NCBI GenBank assembly: GCA_964383845.1
Contig: CAYLIF010000001.1
Span: forward strand, 62,001 to 126,000
DNA from: JAAZGD01 sp964383845
GTDB lineage: Bacteria; Bacillota; Clostridia; Peptostreptococcales; Anaerovoracaceae
Direction of reading: 5' to 3'
DNA: 64,000 nt
The notes under the pieces are model-generated. The model was not told the DNA's origin and searched no databases. It saw nothing but the letters and a program-made list of their open reading frames with translations. This document shows positions 54,992 to 63,925 of this stretch, piece by piece. A program made the position numbers and the translations under genes. How positions within the stretch are numbered: position 1 is the stretch's first letter; each line of letters starts with the position of its first letter.

Positions 54992-57619
54992 ATGAATAAG
55001 AAGTTTGTTTATTTGTTTGCAGAAGGTAATGGTGGAATGAAGGACTTACTTGGAGGAAAAGGCGCGAATCTAGCGGAGATGTCCAATCTTGGAATGCCTG
55101 TTCCACAAGGATTTACAATTACTACTGAAGCCTGTACAAAATATTATGAAGACGGGGAGAGGATTTCTCCTGAAATACAAAAAGAAATTTTCCAGTATGT
55201 TGAGAAACTAGAGAAAATTAGTGGAAAAAAATTCGGGGACAAAAATAGCCCCCTTTTAGTTTCTATAAGGTCAGGAGCTAGAGCTTCTATGCCAGGTATG
55301 ATGGATACTGTCTTAAACTTAGGAATCAATGATGAAGTAGCAGAAGGATTAATTAAATTAACTAATAATCCACGTTTTGTGTATGACTCTTATCGTAGGT
55401 TCATTCAGATGTTTTCAGATGTTGTAATGGAATTAGACAAAGAAGAATTTGCTAAAATACTAGAGGATATTAAGACTAAATGGGAAGCCAAGGATGATGC
55501 CAGCATTCCCCAAGAGGGAATGAAAGAATTGGTGCAACTTTACAAGGACCATTATAAATCTAAGTTAGGTGTTGATTTTCCACAAGATCCCAAGGCTCAG
55601 ATGATAGACTCAATTGTTGCGGTTTTTAGAAGTTGGAATAACCCCCGAGCAGTATCTTATAGAAGATTTAACGATATTCCAGCTAGCTGGGGTACAGCAG
55701 TTAACGTGCAATTAATGGTTTATGGGAATATGGGGGATGATTCGGGGACAGGTGTAGCTTTTACAAGAAACCCTGCAACAGGTGAAAAGAAACTTTTTGG
55801 AGAATTTTTAATAAATGCCCAAGGAGAAGACGTTGTAGCAGGAATAAGAACTCCTGAAGAAATCGATCAACTCAAGCAAATCATGCCTGATGTTTATGAT
55901 GAGTTCAAAGAAATTGCAGAAAGACTTGATGATCATTATAAAGATATGCAGGATATGGAATTTACAATTGAGAATGGAAAACTCTATATGTTACAAACTA
56001 GAAATGGTAAAAGAACCGCAACAGCGGCGCTCAGAATTGCCATAGATCTAGTTGAAAGCGGAACACTAACCAGGGAAGAAGCTCTATTAAAGGTTGACCC
56101 CAAGCAATTAGATGCTCTTCTTCACCCTCAATTTGATAATAAAGCATTGAAATCTACGAAACCTGTTGCTAAAGGTTTAGCGGCATCTCCTGGGGCTGCT
56201 TGTGGGACAATTTATTTTTCTGCCGAAGAGGCAGTTGCAGCTTCAAAAGATGGTCCAGTACTTTTAGTAAGAAATGAAACATCACCTGAAGATATTGAAG
56301 GAATGCATGTAGCCCAAGGTATTCTTACTGCTAGAGGGGGGATGACATCTCATGCAGCCGTTGTGGCAAGAGGAATGGGAACTTGCTGTGTATCAGGTTG
56401 CAGTGAGTTACATATTAATTACAAAAAGAAAACTCTTAATATAAAGGACCTAGAAGTTAAAGAGGGTGAATGGATGTCTATAGATGGAACAAGTGGCCAC
56501 GTATATATTGGGCAGATTCCACTTGTAGATGCAGAGTTCACGCCAGACTTTCATGAGGTGATGGAATGGGCTGACGATGTTAGAAGACTTGAGGTACGAA
56601 CTAATGCAGATACTCCGGAAGATGCGGCAACCGCTGTTAAGTTTGGAGCACAAGGAATTGGACTAACCAGAACGGAGCATATGTTCTTTAAAGAAGATCG
56701 TATTATAGCTGTTAGAGAAATGATAGTTGCAAAAAATGAAGAGCAGAGAAATAAAGCATTAGAAAAACTTCTACCAATACAACAGGAAGATTTTGAAGGA
56801 ATTTATCGTGCGATGGAAGGAAGACCTGTAACAATAAGATTATTAGATCCTCCTCTTCACGAATTTTTGCCAAGAGAAGAAGAGGACATTCAGGAATTAG
56901 CAGATTTAATGAATCTTGATTATGAAGAACTGAATAAGACTATAGATGAACTTCATGAAACTAACCCCATGATGGGTCATCGAGGTTGCCGTCTTTCTGT
57001 GAGTCACCCCGAAATAGCCAAGATGCAAACTAGGGCTATAATTCAGGCTGCAATTAAAGTGAAAAAAGAAACGGGCTTAAATATCGTTCCGGAAATTATG
57101 ATACCCTTAATTGGGGATAAAAAAGAAATGCGATACGTTAAAGATATAGTGGTTGGAGTTGTAGAGGAAATTTTGGCTGAGAAAAAAATCGATTTAAAAT
57201 ATTTGGTAGGAACAATGATTGAAATTCCTAGGGCCGCACTGTTGGCAGACCAAATTGCGGAAGAAGCTGATTTCTTTAGCTTCGGAACAAATGATTTAAC
57301 TCAAATGACCTATGGATTTAGCCGAGATGATTCAAGTAAATTTCTTGAAAATTATTATAAACAAGGGATTTTCGAAAGCGATCCCTTCGTAAAACTTGAC
57401 CAAGAAGGAACCGGGCAATTAGTCAAAATGGGAGCCGATCTTGGCCGAAAAGCGAAAAATAATTTGAAAATCGGAATATGTGGTGAACACGGTGGAGATC
57501 CAGCTTCAGTTGAGTTTTTTAGTGAAATAGGACTTGATTATGTTTCTTGCTCTCCTTATAGAGTTCCGATTGCAAGACTTGCTGCGGCTCACGGAGTTAT
57601 AAAGCAGAGAAAATTTTAA
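54992..57619 (+). CDS. ppdK: Pyruvate, phosphate dikinase
   Basis: PPDK interconverts pyruvate, ATP and phosphate with phosphoenolpyruvate, AMP and pyrophosphate, important in clostridial glycolysis and gluconeogenesis. The 875 residues comprise the ATP-grasp nucleotide domain (about 1-340; GGKGANLAEM and GDDSGTGVAFTRNPATG), the phosphohistidine domain with catalytic His in GGMTSHAAVVARGMG and the C-terminal PEP/pyruvate domain (LLDPPLHEFLP, HRGCRLSVSHPEI and CGEHGGDP). The real start is ATG 54992 after GGGAGG at 54975-54980; an in-frame ATG at 54941 lacks such a site. Length is normal. Confidence 0.97.
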   Translation: MNKKFVYLFAEGNGGMKDLLGGKGANLAEMSNLGMPVPQGFTITTEACTKYYEDGERISPEIQKEIFQYVEKLEKISGKKFGDKNSPLLVSIRSGARASMPGMMDTVLNLGINDEVAEGLIKLTNNPRFVYDSYRRFIQMFSDVVMELDKEEFAKILEDIKTKWEAKDDASIPQEGMKELVQLYKDHYKSKLGVDFPQDPKAQMIDSIVAVFRSWNNPRAVSYRRFNDIPASWGTAVNVQLMVYGNMGDDSGTGVAFTRNPATGEKKLFGEFLINAQGEDVVAGIRTPEEIDQLKQIMPDVYDEFKEIAERLDDHYKDMQDMEFTIENGKLYMLQTRNGKRTATAALRIAIDLVESGTLTREEALLKVDPKQLDALLHPQFDNKALKSTKPVAKGLAASPGAACGTIYFSAEEAVAASKDGPVLLVRNETSPEDIEGMHVAQGILTARGGMTSHAAVVARGMGTCCVSGCSELHINYKKKTLNIKDLEVKEGEWMSIDGTSGHVYIGQIPLVDAEFTPDFHEVMEWADDVRRLEVRTNADTPEDAATAVKFGAQGIGLTRTEHMFFKEDRIIAVREMIVAKNEEQRNKALEKLLPIQQEDFEGIYRAMEGRPVTIRLLDPPLHEFLPREEEDIQELADLMNLDYEELNKTIDELHETNPMMGHRGCRLSVSHPEIAKMQTRAIIQAAIKVKKETGLNIVPEIMIPLIGDKKEMRYVKDIVVGVVEEILAEKKIDLKYLVGTMIEIPRAALLADQIAEEADFFSFGTNDLTQMTYGFSRDDSSKFLENYYKQGIFESDPFVKLDQEGTGQLVKMGADLGRKAKNNLKIGICGEHGGDPASVEFFSEIGLDYVSCSPYRVPIARLAAAHGVIKQRKF

Positions 57620-57647
57620 GATATTACTAGACGAGAGTGAGTGAATT

Positions 57648-58310
57648 ATGGAAAACAAAAAATTTATAACCGACTTATTGCTGAAAATGCCCTCCTTATT
57701 TTTTGGGTTTTTTCTGTTTGCCTTGGCAATACTCTTAGCCCTATATTCGAATCTTGGAATGAGTCCTTGGGACGTTTTTCATATGGGAATAGTTAAGAAT
57801 TCCTTTCTTACCCTAGGGCAGACTTCTCAAATCGTTGGTTTTATCATTATAATGCTGTCAATTTTTTTAGAGGTAGTCCCTGGGATTGGAAGTGTTTTAA
57901 ATATGATTTTTATAGGTATGTTCATAGATTTAATTAATAGTACTGGTTTACTTGTTACACCAGAGAGTATGTTAGGGAAAATAATACTATTATTATCAGC
58001 TATATTTATTATGGGAATAGCTAGTTATTTTTATCTGCAAGTTGAGTTAGGCGCCGGCCCTAGAGATGGTCTAATGGAAGGCCTTGTAAAAAAACTCAAG
58101 AAGCCAGTATGGCTTATAAGAGGGTCCATAGAAATCACTGTTTTACTGATAGGATTCTTTTTGGGAGGTCCAGTTGGAATGGGAACTATTCTATTGGCAT
58201 TAGGTATTGGACCTTCAGTACAATTCGCATTCAAGATAGGTAAATATGACTCTAAAACATCTCACCATATGAACTTTGTTGACTTATATAGGAGTATCAA
58301 AGTTTCTTAG
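57648..58310 (+). CDS. YczE/YitT-like integral membrane protein
   Basis: The 220-residue protein has about five or six membrane helices and matches the YczE/YyaS family: FFLFALAILLALYSNLGMSPWDVFHMGI and VELGAGPRDGLMEGLVKKLKKPVWLIRGSIEITVLLIGFFLGGPVGMGTI. In some organisms a related gene regulates or accompanies membrane transporters, but no function is proven. It lies 28 bases after ppdK and precedes tRNA-Sec, so it may be the last gene of the ppdK transcript. Confidence 0.8.
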   Translation: MENKKFITDLLLKMPSLFFGFFLFALAILLALYSNLGMSPWDVFHMGIVKNSFLTLGQTSQIVGFIIIMLSIFLEVVPGIGSVLNMIFIGMFIDLINSTGLLVTPESMLGKIILLLSAIFIMGIASYFYLQVELGAGPRDGLMEGLVKKLKKPVWLIRGSIEITVLLIGFFLGGPVGMGTILLALGIGPSVQFAFKIGKYDSKTSHHMNFVDLYRSIKVS

Positions 58311-58406
58311 AGAGGCCAAAAAGTTGTATTTAACTTTTTCCTAATACTTGGTGACAAAGTCCCTTTTAATATTTACTGTTTTAGACTATAATAAGTATGT
58401 ACTTAT

Positions 58407-58503
58407 GGGAGTGGTTGGGTCCTGGTGGGTTCCACGGACTTCAAATCCGATGTGGGGTGGTTCTGCCATCCTAGGTGGGTTCGATTCCCACACATTCCCG
58501 CCA
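58407..58503 (+). tRNA. selC: Selenocysteine tRNA (TCA)
   Basis: A 97-base tRNA with the long acceptor arm of bacterial tRNA-Sec (GGGAGTG pairing with CATTCCC-side, one wobble, plus an eighth position that does not pair), a six-pair D stem (GGGTCC/GGGTTC, with wobbles), anticodon loop CTTCAAA giving TCA at 58441-58443, a long variable arm (about GATGTGGGGTGGTTCTGCCATC) and T-loop GGTTCGATTCC. CCA is encoded. A TATAAT at 58387-58392 is a possible -10. selD begins 27 bases downstream. Confidence 0.95.
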
Positions 58504-58529
58504 AAATTTACGAGGAAAGGAGAGAATTC

Positions 58530-59588
58530 GTGACAGAAAAAGAAAAGAGAAGACTTACAGAGCTATCGTCAAAATCTGGTTGAGCGAGCAAAATGGATCC
58601 GGCTACCTTGGCGCAAGTTCTGCGGCATTTGGACCGGAATGACAGAGAGAAAGATCCTAGAGTTTTAGTGGATTTTGATTTAATGGACGATGCAGGAGTT
58701 TATCAATTAACAGATGAGCTTGCTTTAGTTCAAACCGTTGACTTCTTTACTCCAATAGCGGATGATCCCTTTACCTTTGGACAAATAGCAGTAACCAACG
58801 CTTTAAGTGACGTTTATGCCATGGGGGCTAAGCCTTTGACAGCACTGTCAGTTGCGTGTTTCCCAGAAGATTTGGAACCGGAAATTTTGGCTCAAATATT
58901 AAAGGGTGGGGAATCAAAATTAAAAGAGGCTGGTGTGGCTCTACTTGGAGGGCACACAGTTAATGATAAAGAATTAAAATATGGTCTTTCTGTTACTGGT
59001 ACAGTTCATCCAAACCGGGTACTGACCAATGCAGGAGCTGAAATTGGAGATCTTTTAATTCTAACAAAACCCTTGGGCACAGCTGTTTTAACTACGGCTT
59101 TAAAAAGAGGCATTGTTTCAGAAGAAGAGATCAATGAATGTATCTTGTCTATGGCAACATTGAATAAAGCTGCCATGGAAGCTATGATAAAAATAGGCGT
59201 TAACGGGTGTACTGACATAACAGGTTTTGGACTCATTGGCCATGGTGTAGAGATGGCCAAGGCAGCAAACTTACAGCTGGAGTTTAGTTGGGACAAACTC
59301 CCTTTACTTCCACAAGTTATGGAGTACATCAAAAAAGGTGCTGTCCCTGGAGGGACCTATTCCAACCAGGAATATTTTCAAGAAGACGTATTTTTACCCT
59401 CGAGAACAGCGGATGAAAAACTGCTTTTATTTGACCCTCAAACATCAGGAGGATTATTAATCGCAGTCTCTGCGGAACTTGCAGAAGATTTGCTAGACTT
59501 AATCAATAGCCAGCAACCAATTAAAGGTGCAATTGTTGGGCGTGTTAAAGAAAAATTAAAAGATGACCCTTATTTGTTAGTGGTCTAG
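58530..59588 (+). CDS. selD: Selenophosphate synthetase SelD, itself a selenoprotein
   Basis: SelD makes selenophosphate from selenide and ATP, the Se donor for selenocysteine. The frame opens with GTG 58530, five bases after AAGGAGAG, and reads GTG...TCTGGTTGAGCGAGCAAAATG: the in-frame TGA at 58581-58583 (codon 18) lies where E. coli SelD has its catalytic Cys17 (GCGCK); here the segment is G-Sec-A-S-K. The essential lysine is kept, while the second cysteine is a serine. After the TGA the frame is SelD-like to the end (LVQTVDFFTPIADDPFTFGQIAVTNALSDVYAMGAKPLTALS, then GGHTVNDKELKYGLSVTGTV and FDPQTSGGLLIAVS). A plain ATG 58593 start would remove the active site. tRNA-Sec upstream and selA/selB downstream support read-through. 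Confidence 0.93.
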
Positions 59589-59600
59589 AAGGAGGAATCC

Positions 59601-61031
59601 TTGGAAAATAAATCATTGCAGGACTGTCTTCGTGCAGTTCCTTCAGTCAACGATATCATAGAGTTTCCAGAAGTAAATGCCTTTATTGAAGGCTATGGAA
59701 GAAAATTGGTCTTGGACAAAATCCAAGACCTTATTTCAATGGTTAAAGAAGATATAAAGCTTGCTTTCAATGAAGGGGAAGAAACTCAATCAACAGAAGA
59801 AATCCAAGAATTTCTATGGAAGAATCTTAAAAATCTTCTTGAGCTTGAGGATTTAAATAGACTTAAAAAGCTTGTAAATGCCACGGGAGTTGTTCTCCAC
59901 ACAAACTTAGGTAGAGCGCCCTTACCAAAAACAGCGGTAGAAGTTTTAGAAGGTTCTCTTGTTGGGTATTGCAATTTGGAATATGACCTATTAGAAGGGA
60001 AAAGGGGTTCACGCCATGACCATATGGACTCATTATTACAGGAAATAACCGGTGCGGAAGCAAGTTTAGTTGTTAACAATAACGCAGCGGCAGTATTTCT
60101 TTGCCTCAATACTTTTGCCCAGAACAAGGAGGTTATTGTTTCAAGAGGGCAATTAGTAGAAATTGGAGGAAGCTTTAGAATACCTGATATTATTCGCCAA
60201 AGCGGATGTAATATGGTAGAAGTCGGTACCACAAACAAAACAAAAATTGATGATTATGAAAAGGCAATCACTCCCGAAACAGAAATTCTTCTAAAGGTGC
60301 ATACCAGTAATTACAAAATAACGGGATTCACTGAATCCACATCATTGAATGAAATGTCGAAGTTGGCTGGTGAAAAAGAAGTCCTATTTATAGAAGATTT
60401 GGGCAGTGGATGTCTTGTTGATTTGACAAAAATCGGCCTACCATATGAAAGCCGTGTTCAAGATTCAGTAAAAGAGGGTGTTGACTTAGTAACATTTAGC
60501 GGCGACAAACTTCTGGGGGGCCCTCAAGCTGGTATAATCGTAGGGAAAATAGATGCAATTAATGCTCTGAAAAAAAATCCTTTAGCTCGAACTTTTCGAT
60601 GTGACAAATCAACTATCTCAGCTTTATATCAAGTCTTGACTTTCTATCGAGATGAGGAAACTGCCTTTAGAGAAATACCCGTCTTGACTATGCTGGGTAA
60701 AGAAGCAGAAACACTATTGACAGAAGGAGAAAGTCTAAAATTAAAGCTAGATAGATTATTTAAAGACAAACTGGAGATAGGCATTACAACAGTTCCTGCC
60801 GAAGTAGGTGGGGGGTCTCTTCCTTCTGTATTTGTTGAGAGTCCTGCAGTTACACTAAGCCCTTTAAATAGTAATGTTAACCGTCTTCAAGAAGGGCTGA
60901 GAATGGTAGATGTTCCAATTATCGCTCCCATTGAAGATGACATGATTTTAATACATATGAGAACCCTTCAGAGTGGAGATGAAGAACATATATTGAATGG
61001 TTTAAGAGAAATACTTGGAGAAACTATATGA
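59601..61031 (+). CDS. selA: L-seryl-tRNA(Sec) selenium transferase SelA
   Basis: SelA is the PLP enzyme that converts seryl-tRNA-Sec to selenocysteyl-tRNA-Sec. The 476-residue protein has the N-terminal domain with GRKLVLDKI, the motif NATGVVLHTNLGRAPLP, the PLP lysine in TFSGDKLLGGPQAGIIVG (Lys303) and IHMRTLQSGDE near the C-terminus. The start is TTG 59601, directly after AGAAGGAGG in the selD tail; the gene is 12 bases beyond the selD stop. Its own stop overlaps the selB start in an ATGA, so the two are translationally coupled. Confidence 0.96.
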   Translation: MENKSLQDCLRAVPSVNDIIEFPEVNAFIEGYGRKLVLDKIQDLISMVKEDIKLAFNEGEETQSTEEIQEFLWKNLKNLLELEDLNRLKKLVNATGVVLHTNLGRAPLPKTAVEVLEGSLVGYCNLEYDLLEGKRGSRHDHMDSLLQEITGAEASLVVNNNAAAVFLCLNTFAQNKEVIVSRGQLVEIGGSFRIPDIIRQSGCNMVEVGTTNKTKIDDYEKAITPETEILLKVHTSNYKITGFTESTSLNEMSKLAGEKEVLFIEDLGSGCLVDLTKIGLPYESRVQDSVKEGVDLVTFSGDKLLGGPQAGIIVGKIDAINALKKNPLARTFRCDKSTISALYQVLTFYRDEETAFREIPVLTMLGKEAETLLTEGESLKLKLDRLFKDKLEIGITTVPAEVGGGSLPSVFVESPAVTLSPLNSNVNRLQEGLRMVDVPIIAPIEDDMILIHMRTLQSGDEEHILNGLREILGETI

Positions 61032-62971
61032 AGCATGTAACAATGGGTACTGCTGGCCATATAGATCACGGAAAAACTACCCTTGTTAAGGCTATTACTG
61101 GGGTGGATACAGACCGCTTGTCAGAAGAAAAAAAGCGTGGCATTACAATTGAGCTGGGATTTGCTCCATTAATTTTACCATCGGGAACTAGTGTTTCTAC
61201 AGTTGATGTTCCAGGTCATGAGAAATTTCTGAAAACCATGGTTGCAGGAGTATCTGGTATTGATTTCGCTCTTTTTGTAATAGCCGCCGATGAAGGTGTT
61301 ATGCCACAGACAAAAGAGCATTTAGACGTACTTAACGTACTTGGAATAGATAAGGTAATAGTTGCGCTCACAAAAGCAGATTTGGTTCAGCCAGATGAAA
61401 TATCAAAGCGAATTCAAGAAATCAATAATCTTCTAAAAGATACTGATTTAGAAGATTCACAAATTATCCCTGTTTCGGTTATTGATGGTAAGGGCATAGA
61501 CTCCTTGATAGAGGCAATAGAAGATATTACCGCTTTAATTGTAAATCAACCTGTCCATGGACCTTTTCGTATGCCCGTTGATCGAGTTTTTACTATGTCT
61601 GGCCATGGAACCGTAGTTACTGGAACCATTATAGGCGGCAAGGTAAACAAGGGTGATCAAGTAGAAATACTTCCTGAAGGAATCATGGCTAAAGTTAGAA
61701 ATATACAAGTTCATAATGAATCCGTAGATCAGGGAATAGTAGGAGACCGTTGTGCTATTAATTTGTCTCGAGTTGAGAAAAAAGAAATACAACGGGGCTC
61801 TGTGATAACTCAACTTAACAGTATGAAGGTTTCAACACTGCTAGATGTTTCTTTGGTTACAGTAGAAGATATAAATCCTATTCATCATAACCAAAGAGTA
61901 CATGTTCATTTAGGGACCAAAGAGGTTCTAGGCCGAATTCGTTTACTTGAAACAGACAATTTAGAAGAAAAGAGCAGAGGCTATGCACAATTAAGACTTG
62001 AAGAACCATTGGTGGCTCAAAGAGGGGATAAGTTCATTATTAGAGCCTATTCGCCACTAATAACTCTCGGAGGCGGAACAGTTCTTTGGTCTCAAACCAA
62101 TCATCGAAAACGTTTTCAAAAAGGTCAGATTGAAGAATTAGAAAGATTAAGTGAGGGTGACCCTAAAGAACTTTTGCGATATAGGTTAGAGGAAGAGGCC
62201 AGGCTATTTAAAGCATCAGAGCTTCAGGGAATTACTTCTTCTAAGGAGGAAACCCATAAAGATAATCAAGTAGATTCAAATATAGCCAATAACTTGCAAG
62301 CATTGTTAGTGGCAGGCAAAATTGGGTATTTAAATGAAATAGACAAGTATTTTGGTATAAACCACCAAGGTAACTGGGAAAATATGGTTCTCAAAGAATT
62401 AGAGAGCCTTTACAGTAAATACCCTTACCGCTACCAATTATCAAAAGAAGAAATCAAAAGCAAGGTTTTCGGAAACTGGAGTTTAAAAGAAGTGACCGCT
62501 TTTCTTAAAAAACTTTCTATTACAGGGGATCTTCAACTGGATGGCATGTATATATCAGAAAAAAATGGCCATCAAAGAGAGAAAATATATGGTAAAAGTA
62601 AGGTTCAAAAAGTAGAGAGCTATTTATTAGAGAATATTATGGTGGCAGCTTCTTCACCCCTTGTAAGTGAAGATTTGGGGTTTGCACTAGAAGAAACAAA
62701 AGAGATACTTGCTTTTTTGGAAGCTGGAAAATATGTTACTTCATTAGGTGATGGAAGTTATATTCATAACAAAGGGCTAAAAAAGGCCTATTTAATTCTG
62801 GTAGATATTTTAGACAAAGAAGGTGAAATCACAGTAGCTCATTATCGAGATGTTCTAGAAAGTGGTAGAAAGACTGCCATAGCTCTTCTAGAATATTTTG
62901 ATAAAATTCAGCTGACAGTGCGCCAAGATATGATTCGTAAACCGGGCCCCCGTTATAGGGATGGCTTTTAG
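61028..62971 (+). CDS. selB: Selenocysteine-specific elongation factor SelB
   Basis: SelB is a GTPase that carries selenocysteyl-tRNA to UGA codons through the SECIS RNA element. The 647-residue protein has a P-loop GHIDHGKT (10-17), the switch 1 region DTDRLSEEKKRGITIELGF, DVPGHEKF, TKAD, elongation-factor-like domains 2 and 3 and a C-terminal run of winged-helix domains (about 390-647) that bind SECIS. Its start overlaps the selA stop codon (ATGA). Downstream, a HesB-like gene with an in-frame TGA is a likely local client. Confidence 0.96.
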   Translation: MKHVTMGTAGHIDHGKTTLVKAITGVDTDRLSEEKKRGITIELGFAPLILPSGTSVSTVDVPGHEKFLKTMVAGVSGIDFALFVIAADEGVMPQTKEHLDVLNVLGIDKVIVALTKADLVQPDEISKRIQEINNLLKDTDLEDSQIIPVSVIDGKGIDSLIEAIEDITALIVNQPVHGPFRMPVDRVFTMSGHGTVVTGTIIGGKVNKGDQVEILPEGIMAKVRNIQVHNESVDQGIVGDRCAINLSRVEKKEIQRGSVITQLNSMKVSTLLDVSLVTVEDINPIHHNQRVHVHLGTKEVLGRIRLLETDNLEEKSRGYAQLRLEEPLVAQRGDKFIIRAYSPLITLGGGTVLWSQTNHRKRFQKGQIEELERLSEGDPKELLRYRLEEEARLFKASELQGITSSKEETHKDNQVDSNIANNLQALLVAGKIGYLNEIDKYFGINHQGNWENMVLKELESLYSKYPYRYQLSKEEIKSKVFGNWSLKEVTAFLKKLSITGDLQLDGMYISEKNGHQREKIYGKSKVQKVESYLLENIMVAASSPLVSEDLGFALEETKEILAFLEAGKYVTSLGDGSYIHNKGLKKAYLILVDILDKEGEITVAHYRDVLESGRKTAIALLEYFDKIQLTVRQDMIRKPGPRYRDGF

Positions 62972-63008
62972 ATAAGAACGGTTAATTTAGAAAATGGGAG
63001 GTGAAACA

Positions 63009-63308
63009 ATGATTAAGGTAACTGATGTAGCTTCAGAAAAATTCAAAGAATTGGCTGCAAAAGAAGATAACCCAGATCAACTAATGCTTCGAATTTCATT
63101 CGGAGGAATAAGTTGAGGGGGGCCACAACTTATTTTGTCTCTGGATGAGACAAAGCAAAAAGGAGATATAGTGGTTGAATCTAACGGAATGAAAGTAGTT
63201 TACAATAAGCAAGTTGAAGCACACATAAATAAAGCTAAAATAGATTATCGTGATAAGTGGTACAACAGAGGATTTCGATTAGTAAATTTACCATTTGGCT
63301 CTTGTTAG
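63009..63308 (+). CDS. HesB/IscA-like selenoprotein
   Basis: A GGGAGGTG ribosome-binding site precedes ATG 63009. The frame of 99 residues continues across an in-frame TGA at 63114-63116 (codon 36) and ends at TAG 63306. Before the TGA it reads MIKVTDVASEKFKEL...LMLRISFGGIS, and after it GGPQLILSLDETKQKGDIVVE, which is the HesB/IscA pattern where the first conserved cluster cysteine (GGCSG in IscA) is replaced by Sec. The C-terminal CGC of the family is reduced to GSC. A stem TTTGTCTC (63134-63141)/GAGACAAA (63147-63154) with a five-base loop starts 17 bases after the TGA, as expected for a bacterial SECIS. HesB-like selenoproteins are known in Clostridia. It was missed by simple open-frame calling. 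Confidence 0.9.
63134..63154 (+). promoter_or_regulatory. SECIS-like stem-loop of the HesB-like gene
   Basis: Eight perfect base pairs (TTTGTCTC with GAGACAAA) surround the loop TGGAT, 17 bases after the UGA and within the coding region. Bacterial SECIS stem-loops lie in this range and carry a G early in the loop. Confidence 0.7.
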
Positions 63309-63330
63309 AAAAGAGAAGCATATAATAAAC

Positions 63331-63385
63331 AAAAAGAGCAGTTTTTTCCAAACCTTTAAGGATTGAAAATGCTGCTCTTTTTATA
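63331..63385. terminator. Bidirectional terminator between the HesB-like gene and the cyclic phosphodiesterase gene
   Basis: AAAAAGAGCAG (63331-63341) pairs with CTGCTCTTTTT (63372-63382), with A and T runs at both sides and further pairing inside. It serves the two convergent genes. Confidence 0.75.
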
Positions 63386-63406
63386 TTCATTAAGATATTT
63401 AGCTTT

Positions 63407-63925
63407 TTAGACCGAAGTTCGGTGTATTTCTGTATAAGTGAGCTTACGGTTAGTTCTCTCAGATTGCATAAGACTGAAATATTTAACATTGTATACAATA
63501 GGAGGGAATTCTTGCTCTAAAGATTTTTTGCTTGTTACTTGGCGACCAAGGGTAATATGTGGCACAAAATTCTTAAACTCTACATTAAAGCCCGCTACAC
63601 GCAACTTATCTGCCAGTTCTTTTTGTAGTTTTAAAAGCATGGGGCATTTTTCACAACCCAACCAGTAAACATCTCCATTGTCCTTTTGAAAAAACCTCAT
63701 CCTGTTAAGAAGCAGTGTGAAAGGAATCCATTTAGCAGAATCCATTATGTTTATAATTGCAGGTAGGTCTTCTTTGGAAATGTCACCTAAATAAACCAAT
63801 GTAAGATGCAGATTTTCTTCTTGAGTGAATCTACCACTTTCAGCATGGTTTCTTAGTTTGTTTCTTATAACAATAATCTCACGTTTTGTTTTTTCGTCCA
63901 ATGGTATGCTTAGAAATAGTCTCAC
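63407..63925 (-). CDS. thpR: RNA 2',3'-cyclic phosphodiesterase (ThpR/LigT-type)
   Basis: The 172-residue protein belongs to the 2H phosphoesterases: two HxT motifs, HLTL at residue 40 and HITL at residue 123, form the catalytic pair that opens 2',3'-cyclic phosphates in RNA ends. The start is GTG on the minus strand at 63925-63923, with GGAGG upstream; the ATG four bases before is out of frame. It is convergent with the selenoprotein gene and shares the terminator at 63331-63385. The rest of the window beyond it holds only an AT-rich upstream region. Confidence 0.9.
   Translation of the reverse strand: MRLFLSIPLDEKTKREIIVIRNKLRNHAESGRFTQEENLHLTLVYLGDISKEDLPAIINIMDSAKWIPFTLLLNRMRFFQKDNGDVYWLGCEKCPMLLKLQKELADKLRVAGFNVEFKNFVPHITLGRQVTSKKSLEQEFPPIVYNVKYFSLMQSERTNRKLTYTEIHRTSV

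Noticed and set aside
58348..58533. Plus-strand frame across tRNA-Sec
   Set aside because: It is read through the tRNA and the selD leader, with no family similarity.
58581..58583. Stop codon or frameshift in selD (pseudogene interpretation)
   Set aside because: The TGA falls at the catalytic cysteine site, the reading frame is kept on both sides, and the Sec machinery is adjacent, so Sec is the simpler explanation.
63114..63116. Stop codon interpretation giving a truncated 35-residue HesB fragment
   Set aside because: Homology continues after the TGA in the same frame, the base position matches the conserved Cys, and a SECIS-like stem-loop follows.
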